Notes: a model not told the origin generated them from the letters alone. A DNA stretch of 55,294 nucleotides from Fibrobacter sp. (GCF_017551775.1 NZ_JAFZKX010000093.1:1-55294); one strand, 5' to 3'. Positions 41,677-51,209 are shown, numbered from the stretch's first letter. Numbers and translations: made by a program.

Positions 41677-44600
41677 CTACACTGCTTCCATGGCCTTCAG
41701 CAAATCTTCATAATTTGCGACTTTGTGGTATTTCACATCGTCGGTAGAGATTTCATTGAAAAGTCGCTCGGCACAGTGGATTTTTGCATCTTCAATAGCC
41801 TTGAGTTGCATGGAATCCATGCTGCCCTTGGTTTCAGCGACAAAAAAGATGTGCTTGACGGAGCCTTTCTTGAAAGCGATTGCCCAGTCCGGCGAATAAT
41901 TGCCTACAGGCGTCGGGATCTGAAATCCCCGTGGTCCAGAAGGAAGTTTTGCATATACGGCAACTTCATCAGCGGTCTCTAGCTGTTTTGCGAATTTCGC
42001 TTCAACACTTTCTTCCGGTTTCTTGGCATAGCCATCCGTAAAGATATAATCGGTGATGTGCTTTTCAGTCAAGAAAGCCTTGTCAAGCGTGGCATGCTTT
42101 TCTGCGGTGAATATGTCGCTGTCATAGGTGCCGTCAATCATGGAGTAGCCGATATGCTCCACAATCATGGTCGCTTTCTGTTCCTTGATGAGTTTTACCA
42201 CATTCTTGATGTACTCTTCAGGATTGTTGCGGAACATGAACAACTTGCCATCGGTCTTTTTCAAGATTTCGACAACGGTTTTGCGCGTAAGTTTCGCGCC
42301 TTCGGCAATTTCCCCAACAAGGTCATATTTGACAGTTGATGTCGATATGGAATTCGCTTTTTTACGGACAGTCTTGGTAGCACCGAACTGGTCAACGGAA
42401 GTCTGATCGGCTTCTGTAATCACATACGTGAGTTCGCTGACCATCAAGTTGTCATTAATACTCTTGGCGGCTTTTTCAATCAGTTCATTACTGTCGTAGT
42501 CAACGGTATAGACATACTTGTGGTTCAGACGTTTCCACAAATCCTGAAATTCTTGCTTGTAGTAATTCGCGTTCAAGCAGGTTGCGGGAACTTCGGTTGC
42601 GTTGCCATCTTCGACCATAGTATTGAGGGCTAATTCCGCATCGAAGGTAAGTTGCACCATCTGATGGAGCGAGGTTTCCATTCCCGCAAGTTTTGGAGCC
42701 ATCGGCGCAAGCGTACCGGCATCCTTGTGCATCTTGTAAGTTTCGGTGACACGTCCCTTCTCGTCGATATAGTCATTCTGATACAAGTAGGCATACACAA
42801 GTGTCGCTTCGGCATCGGAAAGCGTATGCTTTGTGCCATCCACCATATCAATGGTTTTTCCAAAGAAGTATGCCTTATCGGCAACAAGGGGCCTTTCGCG
42901 GAGCGCTTCCCGAATTTCAGATTGTAAACCAGAAACAAAAGCGCCATAATCTTCATTGGCAACAACAGTCAACTTGTTCAGATTATGGATATCATCACCC
43001 AGAACTTCTAAATCCTGGCGGTCACCATCCTGATTGACACACAAACGCAATCCACGACCAACTTCTTGACGGCGGCGGACATTTGAACTAGCATGGCGTA
43101 ATGTGCAAATCTGGAAAACATTCGGATTGTCCCAGCCTTCTTGCAAAGCTGAATGGCTAAAGATAAAGCGAACGGGGTTTTTGAAACTGAGCAAGAGTTC
43201 CTTATTCTTCAAAATCAAATCATAAGCAGAAACATCATCGCTCATGCCGCCCAATTTCTTTTCCGCCTTGCTGTCGCAGGCATGCCCCTTCTTGTCAATA
43301 GAGAAGTAGCCCTTGTGAGTATCCTCGGCAGAAATCCCCTTCAAATACTTTTGATATTCATCATCAAAGAAAGTCAACTTTTCGGAAAGGATATTGTTGT
43401 ATTCCTCTTCAAAGGTTTTCCAAAGGAAACCATGGACTTCTTCGTCGCCGTCGTATCCCTTATAATTCGCCACTTCATCGATAAAGAACAATGACAGGCA
43501 CTTGATGCCCTTATTGAAAAGTTCCTCTTCTTTCTTGAAATGAGCTTCGATGGTTTCGCGAATTTGCAAGCGCTGCATGGTCTTGGCATCAGTATCGTTT
43601 ACCACCTGGCCCTTATAAATAATCTTGCCATTGGTGAAAACGACCTGGTTTGCAATGGGGTCAATTTCTGCGACAGTAAAGCCGTCATACGCCTTGGTGC
43701 CACTAGCAACGGAAAGTTTGTCGCCGTATTCAAACTTGCGATATTCGCGGCTGATACCACTTCCTTTTTTGACTTCAAGCTGAATTTTTGCAACAGGGGC
43801 TTTCTTCGGGTCCAAGATAATATCGTCAAGATACAGATATGCCGATGTGCCCGCCAAGTTTTTTGCCGTAAGCGTCTTGACTTGTATCTTTTTCACCAAT
43901 TTCTGGCGGTAGGCATCAAGTGCATCCAACGCATAAATCAAGTTATGCTGTGTTTTATGCGTCGCGGAATAATTCAAGATGAATAGCGGTTTGAATGCCT
44001 GCATGGTCTTTTGCGTAACATCGCCTTCAAGCTTTTGCGGTTCATCAAGAATAATAATGGGACGGTTTGCTGCAATGACATCAATAGGCTTGCGACTACC
44101 AAACTCGTCACGTCGGTCAAAAATTCTGCGATTGGCCTCAGCAACCTTTTTGCCTTCGGCGATTTTCTTCTTGTAATCTTCTTCGTCAAACGAAGATGCA
44201 AACGCCTGCGCATTGATAATCATTACATTGATTCCTGCATCACTCGAATACGAATCAATTTGCTGCAAGCGTTCACTGCTGTAAATGAAGAAACGGGCCT
44301 TCTTGCCATAATATTCCATGAAGTGATCTTGAAGTGTTTCAAAACTTTTATTCACGCCTTCACGAATCGCCTTGCTCGGAACGATGACCACGAACTTGCT
44401 CCAGCCATAACGCTTGTTGAGTTCGAACATCGTCTTGAGATACACATAGGTCTTGCCAGTGCCCGTTTCCATCTCGATGTCTAGGCGGCAAGCCTCATGC
44501 CCACCCGCAGACTTTACCACACTTGCAGAGCGTTTAATATCGCACTTATCCTGCGCCTTATGGATATTTTCAAGAAGTTCCTTGTCGGTAAGTTCTATTT

Positions 44601-44772
44601 CGTGATTACGAAAACCCGCATCGTCTTCTTCAAAAGCATTTACCTGGCCTTTGCGCTTACCTAAATCGCGACGATAACGCGTATTATCATAGCAAGGTTG
44701 CCCAGCAAAAACGCTTACGGTATTTTCTACAGCATCTGTCTGGTACTGCTGAATCTTGAACTTAAATTTCAT
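41677..44772 (-). CDS. res: Type III restriction-modification enzyme, endonuclease/helicase subunit
   Basis: 1031 residues. Res uses ATP to track along DNA and cuts unmodified targets together with Mod. Walker A is METGTGKTYVYLK near residue 105, motif Ia VVIVPSKAIREGV, Walker B IIILDEPQKLEG, motif III NYSATH; motif VI lies in ASSNVRRRQEVGRGLRL. The C-terminal nuclease has the PD-(D/E)xK pattern in NYSPDWAIAF and FFVAETKGS. Length is typical. It begins 11 nt after the Mod stop codon and ends the four-gene operon. The protein appears intact. Confidence 0.92.
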   Translation of the reverse strand: MKFKFKIQQYQTDAVENTVSVFAGQPCYDNTRYRRDLGKRKGQVNAFEEDDAGFRNHEIELTDKELLENIHKAQDKCDIKRSASVVKSAGGHEACRLDIEMETGTGKTYVYLKTMFELNKRYGWSKFVVIVPSKAIREGVNKSFETLQDHFMEYYGKKARFFIYSSERLQQIDSYSSDAGINVMIINAQAFASSFDEEDYKKKIAEGKKVAEANRRIFDRRDEFGSRKPIDVIAANRPIIILDEPQKLEGDVTQKTMQAFKPLFILNYSATHKTQHNLIYALDALDAYRQKLVKKIQVKTLTAKNLAGTSAYLYLDDIILDPKKAPVAKIQLEVKKGSGISREYRKFEYGDKLSVASGTKAYDGFTVAEIDPIANQVVFTNGKIIYKGQVVNDTDAKTMQRLQIRETIEAHFKKEEELFNKGIKCLSLFFIDEVANYKGYDGDEEVHGFLWKTFEEEYNNILSEKLTFFDDEYQKYLKGISAEDTHKGYFSIDKKGHACDSKAEKKLGGMSDDVSAYDLILKNKELLLSFKNPVRFIFSHSALQEGWDNPNVFQICTLRHASSNVRRRQEVGRGLRLCVNQDGDRQDLEVLGDDIHNLNKLTVVANEDYGAFVSGLQSEIREALRERPLVADKAYFFGKTIDMVDGTKHTLSDAEATLVYAYLYQNDYIDEKGRVTETYKMHKDAGTLAPMAPKLAGMETSLHQMVQLTFDAELALNTMVEDGNATEVPATCLNANYYKQEFQDLWKRLNHKYVYTVDYDSNELIEKAAKSINDNLMVSELTYVITEADQTSVDQFGATKTVRKKANSISTSTVKYDLVGEIAEGAKLTRKTVVEILKKTDGKLFMFRNNPEEYIKNVVKLIKEQKATMIVEHIGYSMIDGTYDSDIFTAEKHATLDKAFLTEKHITDYIFTDGYAKKPEESVEAKFAKQLETADEVAVYAKLPSGPRGFQIPTPVGNYSPDWAIAFKKGSVKHIFFVAETKGSMDSMQLKAIEDAKIHCAERLFNEISTDDVKYHKVANYEDLLKAMEAV

Positions 44773-44783
44773 ATCAGCACCTC

Positions 44784-46694
44784 TTAAATGACCTTGCGTT
44801 TGGTAGAGGGGCTGTAGTGAGTGAAGATTTGTTCAAAGTTGTCAAGTACTTTGTCGCTTTCAAGGCCAAAATTACGCATATAGAAATAATAAGGCTTTTT
44901 CTTTGCAATTTCGATGACGACTTCATCGGAGAGTTTTTCGTCGAAGCATGCCATCAAGAAGCCATCTGCCACATTAAAGCAGTTGAAAGAAGCATTACCG
45001 ACCTTGACTTCAAATTCTTCAATCTTGCTGGAAAGGGGTAAATTGCATTCAGGCATGACCTGGAAAAGCAAATCAAGCGGAGTGCGGCCTTCTTTCACAT
45101 TGTCGGCATTGAACAGGTTTACATCGACTGTTTCAGCCGGACTGTAATAGACATCTTTCATGTTGCTGTCGGCAAGTTTCAAGACACGGAAGCCGATATC
45201 AAGGTCTTTGGTTTTATCACCATTCTCCTTCTTGATTTTGTCGCCTGCACGGCGGATGCGTTCCTTGCCAATTTCGCAGATGGTCTTATAACCAGCCTTG
45301 TAGGCTTCGGAATCTTCCGCAGTTTTTTCAGGGAGTTGCACGCAGATGTATTTGCGTTTTCCACCATCTTCGGCATTCAACTGCATAACGGCATGGGCTG
45401 TTGTTGCGGAACCGGAAAAGAAGTCGAGAACAATTGAATCCTGTGACGTATTAGCAATTTGAATCAGCAAATGAAGCAACTTTACGGGTTTCGGACCATC
45501 AAAAAAACCGGACCCGTCAAACAAGTTCTTTAATTCTTGTTTCCCTTCTTGATTGTGCCCACCTTCTGTATGTAATATTAATGTATTTGGTCTTAAACCC
45601 GATTGAACTTCACTTAGAAATGTTTTTTTCCTCGGAACTCCATCTCCATTATTTCCAAACCATATTCGTTTATCAGACAGCCAATTGTTATATGTTTCTT
45701 TTGAGCAACTCCAATATCTACCACTAGGTGGAACAACCTTCCTTCCCGACGGTGTAGTAATTTCATATGTTAAACTTTCCGATCCTGATTTAGCGGACAG
45801 ACTAACCGACGTCCACAAGCCTCTAGGATCATTATCTGGATTAGAATAACCTGTAGGAATCTCTTCATTTCGGGGTAACAAACCTATTTTCCATCCATTT
45901 GAGCAATTCTGCACACTATTTTTACAATAACACAATATATGGTCATGCATCGTCGAAAAATATGTAGCGTCATTTGAACGTGCAAATTTTTTTTGCCAAA
46001 CTAAATTTGCCACAAAACAACTTTCCCCGAACACTTCATCACCAACTTTACGCAAATTATCAACTTCATTATCGTCAATACTAATAAATATCACTCCATC
46101 ATCACTTAACAAATTCCTTGCAATTTTCAGACGGGGATACATCATGTTCAGCCAGTCGGTATGAAAACGCCCGTTGCTTTCGCTGTTCTTCTCGAAGTTC
46201 TGCAAGAGCATATTTCCGTCTTCGTCATACATCCCGCTCTTGGACTGAAATGTTTCCGTATCTTCCTTGAAGTCGTCGTTATACACAAAATCATTGCCCG
46301 TGTTGTAAGGCGGATCTATGTATATCATCTTGATTTTGCCCAAGTAGTTTTCCTGAAGCAATTTGAGCACTTCAAGGTTATCACCTTCGATGTAAAGGTT
46401 CTCGGTATTGTCGAAATCGACCGACTCTTCCTTGCAAGGGCGCAGCGTCATATTCGTAGGAGCATTCGCATTATGGATAGCTTCGCGCTTGCCGGGCCAC
46501 GTGAACTGATAGCGTTCATCGCCTTCGCCAATGGTCGCATGGCTAAGGTTTTCCTGCAATCTTTCAAAGTCAATAGCGACCTTGGTCTTGCCGTCTTCGC
46601 CGACAGTCTCAGTGATGCATTCCGGGAAAAGGCTCCCAATTTTCTTGATGTTTTCGTTCACCATATCAAGACTATGCATGTTCGCTTTTTCCAT
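44784..46694 (-). CDS. mod: Type III restriction-modification DNA adenine methyltransferase
   Basis: 636 residues. Modifies the recognition site at the N6 of adenine and gives the restriction complex its specificity. Motif IV is IYIDPPYNTGND (DPPY at 127-130), and the SAM-binding motif IVLDFFSGSATTAHAVMQLN comes later, the motif order of beta-class enzymes. The middle (about 180-400) is the variable target-recognition region; around 45540-45960 the DNA is especially AT-rich, as often seen in exchanged recognition domains. ATG at 46694 with GGAGA 7 nt upstream. It follows the DUF4391 gene by 16 nt and precedes Res by 11 nt. Confidence 0.93.
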   Translation of the reverse strand: MEKANMHSLDMVNENIKKIGSLFPECITETVGEDGKTKVAIDFERLQENLSHATIGEGDERYQFTWPGKREAIHNANAPTNMTLRPCKEESVDFDNTENLYIEGDNLEVLKLLQENYLGKIKMIYIDPPYNTGNDFVYNDDFKEDTETFQSKSGMYDEDGNMLLQNFEKNSESNGRFHTDWLNMMYPRLKIARNLLSDDGVIFISIDDNEVDNLRKVGDEVFGESCFVANLVWQKKFARSNDATYFSTMHDHILCYCKNSVQNCSNGWKIGLLPRNEEIPTGYSNPDNDPRGLWTSVSLSAKSGSESLTYEITTPSGRKVVPPSGRYWSCSKETYNNWLSDKRIWFGNNGDGVPRKKTFLSEVQSGLRPNTLILHTEGGHNQEGKQELKNLFDGSGFFDGPKPVKLLHLLIQIANTSQDSIVLDFFSGSATTAHAVMQLNAEDGGKRKYICVQLPEKTAEDSEAYKAGYKTICEIGKERIRRAGDKIKKENGDKTKDLDIGFRVLKLADSNMKDVYYSPAETVDVNLFNADNVKEGRTPLDLLFQVMPECNLPLSSKIEEFEVKVGNASFNCFNVADGFLMACFDEKLSDEVVIEIAKKKPYYFYMRNFGLESDKVLDNFEQIFTHYSPSTKRKVI

Positions 46695-46710
46695 ACTTAT
46701 TCTCCGGTTA

Positions 46711-47394
46711 TTAAACTTTGGGACTGGATCCTTCGGGGCTTCGCCCCTCAGGATGACGTGTGGGGTGTGTCGCTTCGGCAAGCTCAGCGAGCTTAGCTTT
46801 CATCTGGTTAAATAGTTCTAGTTTACGGGCAGGTTGATTTTCAGTGCGAGCCTTCTTTTCTAGGACATCTATTTCTTTTTGCAGTTTGGCAACATGTTCT
46901 TGAATAACGAGATTTTCGGCAACAGTCAGGGAATCGTTCCAGGGTTCGCCCGCCACCTGTTTCACAATTCCATTCCAAGCCGCATCCAGGTCAAGCCCAT
47001 CAAAAACAAAACTGAAATCATTTGCCTCCACCCATTCTTTCGACACGACAACATGATCATCGTATTTCAAGGCAAAACGGGCGACATTTTCAGCACACAA
47101 CGCCAAAAGAATGTTCTTCTGCCCAATACGATGCAAAAGCATCTCGACATTCTTGGGGTTGAACGCTTTCTGTTTCAAAGCAACATTTGCCACAAAAAAT
47201 CCAGGCGCACGCGAGCCCGACGCCATGGGCATCGTCTTTGGGCTAACCATGTTCGTAATCATCACCTGTTTCACATCCCTGTTGAACACCGCCTTCTGCG
47301 CAGTCGTCATCGCAGACATCGAACCAATACGCCCTAAAAGGGAGTCTTTCGCTATCACCTGTTTCATGGCCGTATTTTCAGGAAATCCAAACAT
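46711..47394 (-). CDS. DUF4391 protein with a REP-derived C-terminal tail
   Basis: 227 residues. The middle (HRIGQKNILLALCAENVARFALKYDDHVVVSKEWVE) and the C-terminal coiled-coil segment (LVIQEHVAKLQKEIDVLEKKA) fit DUF4391, a family of unknown function recurrently encoded between SNF2-type helicases and type III Mod genes. AAGGAG lies 5 nt before the ATG at 47394; the GTG six bases upstream overlaps that site. The last 20 or so residues (HPTRHPEGRSPEGSSPKV) are encoded by a palindromic REP-like element and are probably not part of the ancestral protein. Confidence 0.78.
   Translation of the reverse strand: MFGFPENTAMKQVIAKDSLLGRIGSMSAMTTAQKAVFNRDVKQVMITNMVSPKTMPMASGSRAPGFFVANVALKQKAFNPKNVEMLLHRIGQKNILLALCAENVARFALKYDDHVVVSKEWVEANDFSFVFDGLDLDAAWNGIVKQVAGEPWNDSLTVAENLVIQEHVAKLQKEIDVLEKKARTENQPARKLELFNQMKAKLAELAEATHPTRHPEGRSPEGSSPKV
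46728..46754. repeat. REP-like palindrome within the 3' end of the DUF4391 gene
   Basis: Nested arms ATCCT/AGGAT (46728-46732, 46750-46754) and GGGGC/GCCCC (46735-46739, 46743-46747) form a perfect stem with two short internal loops and a 3-nt apical loop. GC-rich against an AT-rich background, so it looks inserted. Confidence 0.65.
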
Positions 47395-47403
47395 GCGCAC
47401 TCC

Positions 47404-50400
47404 TTAACGAACGACCAAGAAGCATATCAGTTCAAAATCGTCGAGTCCCTTGATGGCCTCGTTCCTGAAATCCACAAAGTCTCCGTTCAAGAAGGAACTG
47501 ACGTCGCTTTCTTCCTTCTTACAAACAATGGAATCTATCGCATGTCCCAGGCATTCCGAAACGCGGCCCATATCGCGCCCATCGCGGGTTTCTTCGTTGA
47601 ACGCATCGCACAAGATCTTGTCAGGCGAAGATTTTCCCTTAGCAAGCAGACGCATCACATCCAAAATTTCCTTAGGCTGCAAATGATTGGCGATAATTTC
47701 GCCATCGTTCCCCACATAGACCATATAGAATGGGTGCAAACGATTCTTGCCCTTGATGGATTCGTCGCCCTTGACATTCTTGAGCACAAAAATCACACCC
47801 GGCTTTTCGCCCTTCACCACAGCATAGATTCCGAACGGCACATGGTCCATATCCGTCTTCTGCTTGATATAGGCAAGTAGGTCCATACGGAACTCGTTCA
47901 GGCCCAAATCCATGATGGATACACCCGATTCCATATCTTCCAAATCGACGACTTCTTCTTGCAATTTTTTGAGCTGATTCCGGCGGTATTCCAAGTCGCC
48001 CTTTTCGTCCTGGTTAATCAAATCATCGTCGCCAGTCGCAGTCATCACCGAGATACGCATTCTCGTCTCGACACGTTCTTTCAGGTTGATGTATTCATCC
48101 AAATCAAGGTCTGGCCAAAAGTTCACCAACTGGATAACCTTATTCTGGCTGCCGATGCGGTCGATACGTCCAAATCGCTGCACAATACGCACTGGGTTCC
48201 AGTGAATATCGTAATTGACACAATAATCGCAATCCTGCAGGTTCTGGCCTTCGCTAATGCAATCCGTCGCTATCAAGATATCGATGTTTGCATTATCGTT
48301 GGGGTACAGGGATTCGCGATCTTTTGATTTCGGAGAAAAGGCAGCAAGTACATGGTTGATGTCCGCCTTGAAATTCGGAATGGTCGAACGCCCGTTGATA
48401 TCGCCAGTTACGAGAGCCGCATTTACGCCCATTTCATTTTTCAAGAAATCGGAAAGACTTTCGTAAAGGTATTCCGCCGTATCCGAGAACGCAGTAAACA
48501 CAAGGACCTTCTTGTTCCCTTCGTTAATCGGGTTGGATATCTTTTCGCGAATAATCCTTTTTAGTTCATTCAGTTTAAAATCATATTCCGGGGTGACGCC
48601 CTTCACCATATTGACAAGTTCACCGAACGTCTTTATATCACTATCGATATCGCGCTTCCACGAGATGTAATCCATGTCGCGCAAATCAATTGCGGCCTTC
48701 TTGCCTACGGTAAAGTAGTCGGTATTCTGGTCATCGCCATCAAGGGAGAACGGATTTGCTTCGATGGTAATTTTTTCACTGACCTTGGTCCGCTCGTAAT
48801 TATCAATTGTTTTTGAAGTCTGTTTCAGGTAGCCACAGATTTCTTCAACCGTCATTAAGAAGGAATGCACCGAACTTTCCATACGCTTGAGCAAATTTAT
48901 CGCCATGATGCGCTGGATTCCAAGTTCACGTCCTTTACGGAAGTTTTCCGATTCGCTTGCCCCCAGATACTTTGGCAAGGAACTGTCCAATACAAAATTG
49001 AGCGGAGTATATATCGTGAGTTTTAGGTTCTGCAACAACTCAAAAATTTCATGGTAATTGATACCGCCCGCCAAGTCAGTCAGCTTCGGCCGCAGAGAGA
49101 TGGGCTTGTTTCGTTCCGGGAACGCACCAATCTCCTTCATATCGTAATAAGTCTGGATTTGCCGACGAGAGCGCGCAATCGTCACGCTGTCAAGAACTTC
49201 GAAAAAGTCAAAATCCAGACGAGACAACAGGTTCGGAGTAGTACGTTCTTTTTCTGGGAACTTGCACCATGCGTTATAGACCCCTTGCGCCTGCCTAAAA
49301 ATTTCGTCAATATCATTCCTAGTCGAAAGTTTGCTGTTAAATTCATCGGGGTTGTCGCAATATGCGAGAGCCAGCTGGTTACGCAAGTCGTAGAAACGGT
49401 TATTGACGGGAGTCGCCGAAAGCATGAGCACTTTCGTTTTCTTATTGGGCTTTATAATCCGGCTCATGAGTCGCATGTAGCGGTTTTCTTTTTCACCACC
49501 CTTGCTGTTCGTACCGTTACCGTTCCTGAAATTGTGGCTTTCGTCTATCACCACAAGATCGTAATTACCCCAGTTGATGCTGTTAATCGAAAGGCCCGTC
49601 GCAATTTTACCTTCGTCGCGAGACAAGTCCGTGTGATAAGCGATGTCGTAACGCAAACGATCTTCAGCCAGCGGGTTGTTCACCTGATTCCCACGATAAG
49701 TCATCCAGTTTTCGGACAACTTCTTGGGGCAAAGCACCAAGACATCCTTGTTGCGACCTTCGTAATACTTTATGACTGCGAGGGCGGTAAAGGTCTTGCC
49801 AAGACCCACGCTATCAGCCAAGATGCAGCCGTTATACTGTTCCAACTTGTGAATTATGGCGACTGCAGCATCTTTCTGGAAATTATAAAGTTTGTTCCAG
49901 ACTGCCGTTTCCTTGAAACCCGTCGCCTCGTTCGGCAGAACATCTTCCGATACATCTTCCAGGAATTCGCTGAAGATGTTGTAGAGCGTCATGAAGTAGA
50001 TGAGTTCCGGAGAATTCTCTTGATAGACCGTCGTTATCATCTTGACGACATCTTCGGTGACATCCTTCAACTTTTCCGCATCGTTCCAGACGGCGTTAAA
50101 CTTTTGCAGGAACTCCGCACTCGCCGGATTTTCAAGACGCGTCACCATGTTCATCAGGTTGTTGCCGCGCTTTACGCCCAAGTCCACCGTCGTGAAAGTA
50201 TTGATTGGCGTGTAAGTGTAGGTATCTTCGGGATTCTTGACCGAAAGAAAATTGTTCATGCCTTCGCGTGTCACGTTCGACTTAAACTTCACCTTGCGAC
50301 GAACCCATTCCGCACATTCGCGGGCCACCACCCGCTGTTTGAGTTCGTTGCGTAGGCGCAGTTCGAATTCGGTGCCGTACAGGGACTTTTCGCGATGCAA

Positions 50401-50625
50401 GCGTTGGATGTAAAATTCCTTGCGCTCCTTGTCGGAATCTTCGGCGACAAATGTGGGCGACGTAAAAATGAACCGAAAATCTTCGCAACCTTCCAACTGC
50501 TTGCGGAGTTCATCGAACGCATAGATGGAAAAACAGGCCGCAGCAATAGAAACTCGACTGCCACGACGAATCTTGTCAAGAAGATCGGCCTTGACCGTCT
50601 TAGTCACGTTATCAAATAATTCCAT
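47404..50625 (-). CDS. SNF2/DEAD-type helicase with N-terminal PLD-like region
   Basis: 1073 residues. The N-terminal 170 residues (DLLDKIRRGSRVSIAAACFSIYAFDEL, RFIFTSPTFV) resemble the PLD-like region seen in many defence helicases, although no clean HKD motif is visible. The helicase core follows: ADSVGLGKTFTALAV (Walker A), VVIDESHNFRNGNG (DESH box), MLSATPVNNR (motif III), VLVFTAFSDTAEYL and VQRFGRIDRIGSQNKV (motif VI). It leads the operon with DUF4391, Mod and Res, each a few bases apart, so it probably works with the type III restriction system. ATG at 50625. Its leader holds a long interrupted palindrome. Confidence 0.88.
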   Translation of the reverse strand: MELFDNVTKTVKADLLDKIRRGSRVSIAAACFSIYAFDELRKQLEGCEDFRFIFTSPTFVAEDSDKERKEFYIQRLHREKSLYGTEFELRLRNELKQRVVARECAEWVRRKVKFKSNVTREGMNNFLSVKNPEDTYTYTPINTFTTVDLGVKRGNNLMNMVTRLENPASAEFLQKFNAVWNDAEKLKDVTEDVVKMITTVYQENSPELIYFMTLYNIFSEFLEDVSEDVLPNEATGFKETAVWNKLYNFQKDAAVAIIHKLEQYNGCILADSVGLGKTFTALAVIKYYEGRNKDVLVLCPKKLSENWMTYRGNQVNNPLAEDRLRYDIAYHTDLSRDEGKIATGLSINSINWGNYDLVVIDESHNFRNGNGTNSKGGEKENRYMRLMSRIIKPNKKTKVLMLSATPVNNRFYDLRNQLALAYCDNPDEFNSKLSTRNDIDEIFRQAQGVYNAWCKFPEKERTTPNLLSRLDFDFFEVLDSVTIARSRRQIQTYYDMKEIGAFPERNKPISLRPKLTDLAGGINYHEIFELLQNLKLTIYTPLNFVLDSSLPKYLGASESENFRKGRELGIQRIMAINLLKRMESSVHSFLMTVEEICGYLKQTSKTIDNYERTKVSEKITIEANPFSLDGDDQNTDYFTVGKKAAIDLRDMDYISWKRDIDSDIKTFGELVNMVKGVTPEYDFKLNELKRIIREKISNPINEGNKKVLVFTAFSDTAEYLYESLSDFLKNEMGVNAALVTGDINGRSTIPNFKADINHVLAAFSPKSKDRESLYPNDNANIDILIATDCISEGQNLQDCDYCVNYDIHWNPVRIVQRFGRIDRIGSQNKVIQLVNFWPDLDLDEYINLKERVETRMRISVMTATGDDDLINQDEKGDLEYRRNQLKKLQEEVVDLEDMESGVSIMDLGLNEFRMDLLAYIKQKTDMDHVPFGIYAVVKGEKPGVIFVLKNVKGDESIKGKNRLHPFYMVYVGNDGEIIANHLQPKEILDVMRLLAKGKSSPDKILCDAFNEETRDGRDMGRVSECLGHAIDSIVCKKEESDVSSFLNGDFVDFRNEAIKGLDDFELICFLVVR

Positions 50626-50777
50626 CTACTAATCGCCTATCGCACTTTGCGGCGGGCGGCAAATCAAGCAATAAAGAAATGGTCGTCTAACCGTAAGGCG
50701 CGGGTTGCGCTCTTATTCGGGCGGGATTTACGCTATTTTCTGGGAATAGAAAAGGCGTGGAATCGAAAGCGCTTATC

Positions 50778-50896
50778 GTTACTGAGGTTACGACCAAGTA
50801 CCCTTCGACCAATAAGCACAAACGACCCACGCACAGAGTGCGTGAGCGCTTGCCTTACTCTTGGTCGATTTGAAAAAATGGTCGTATTTCAGTAAC
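50778..50896. promoter_or_regulatory. Long interrupted palindrome with repeated CGACC motifs
   Basis: GTTACTGA (50778-50785) mirrors TCAGTAAC (50889-50896). Inside, TACGACCA and TCGACCAA on the left mirror TTGGTCGA and TGGTCGTA on the right. The centre is CACGCAC-AGA-GTGCGTG (50828-50844). Both arms keep the same block order around one centre. Further GGTCG copies lie near 50680 and 50926. Possible operator array, structured RNA or recombination site. Confidence 0.55.
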
Positions 50897-50981
50897 CAGA
50901 ATAAGAGCAAAAACTCTAATTTTTTCGGTCGCCCAATGCCGCGAGGCAAGGGGCTATGTCTATAAGAATGATAGTAAAAAG

Positions 50982-51075
50982 GTGACCCCGGAACAGTGTC
51001 CGGGGTGACAATACGGGGGTTTTAGGGGGTGGAACCCCTTAGGCTGAGGGGGTGCGCCCCGGAACAAGTCCGGGG
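50982..51075. repeat. REP-like GC-rich hairpins
   Basis: Two related hairpins: CCCCGGA (50986-50992)/TCCGGGG (50999-51005) and CCCCGGA (51057-51063)/TCCGGGG (51069-51075). The first is framed by GTGA and GTGAC. The sequence between is a string of G- and C-runs. They resemble dispersed REP elements. Confidence 0.55.
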
Positions 51076-51142
51076 CAGGCTCTCGACCCGGCCGGGGCTG
51101 CAGCCAGGGGGAGACATCCCCCACCATGGTTCCCTTTTTGCC

Positions 51143-51172
51143 CCAACAAAAAAACACCTGCCGGCGGGCAGG
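51143..51172 (-). terminator. Terminator of the 51.2-52.7 kb operon
   Basis: CCTGCC (51157-51162) pairs with GGCAGG (51167-51172), 4-nt loop. On the minus strand it is followed by TGTTTTTTTG. It lies about 40 nt beyond the zinc-ribbon gene's stop. Confidence 0.75.
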
Positions 51173-51209
51173 CGTTTTCTGTACAAACTAAATCGAATCC
51201 GGATCGCCG

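Larger units (their letters stand above)
50626..51209. other. Non-coding region upstream of the defence operon
   Basis: 584 nt without a convincing gene. From left to right: leader of the helicase operon, outer inverted repeat GCTCTTATTC (50709-50718) with GAATAAGAGC (50899-50908), the 119-nt palindrome at 50778-50896, GC-rich REP-like hairpins from about 50982, and the terminator of the zinc-ribbon gene at 51143-51172. Base composition changes from AT-rich to GC-rich near 50970, marking the island edge. Confidence 0.55.

Noticed and set aside
47404-50625. DISARM or BREX assignment for the helicase operon
   Set aside because: No DUF1998, PglZ, BrxC or PglX-type proteins; the content fits an extended type III restriction system.
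50647-50895. Small plus-strand frame of 82 codons upstream of the helicase
   Set aside because: It lies across the inverted-repeat region, has no ribosome binding site and no protein-like pattern.
50680-50930. CRISPR array
   Set aside because: The CGACC motifs are short, in both orientations and unevenly spaced; there are no repeat-spacer units and no cas genes.
36480-51209. Integrative element with tRNA attachment site
   Set aside because: No tRNA gene, integrase, transposase or matching direct repeats were found at either edge.
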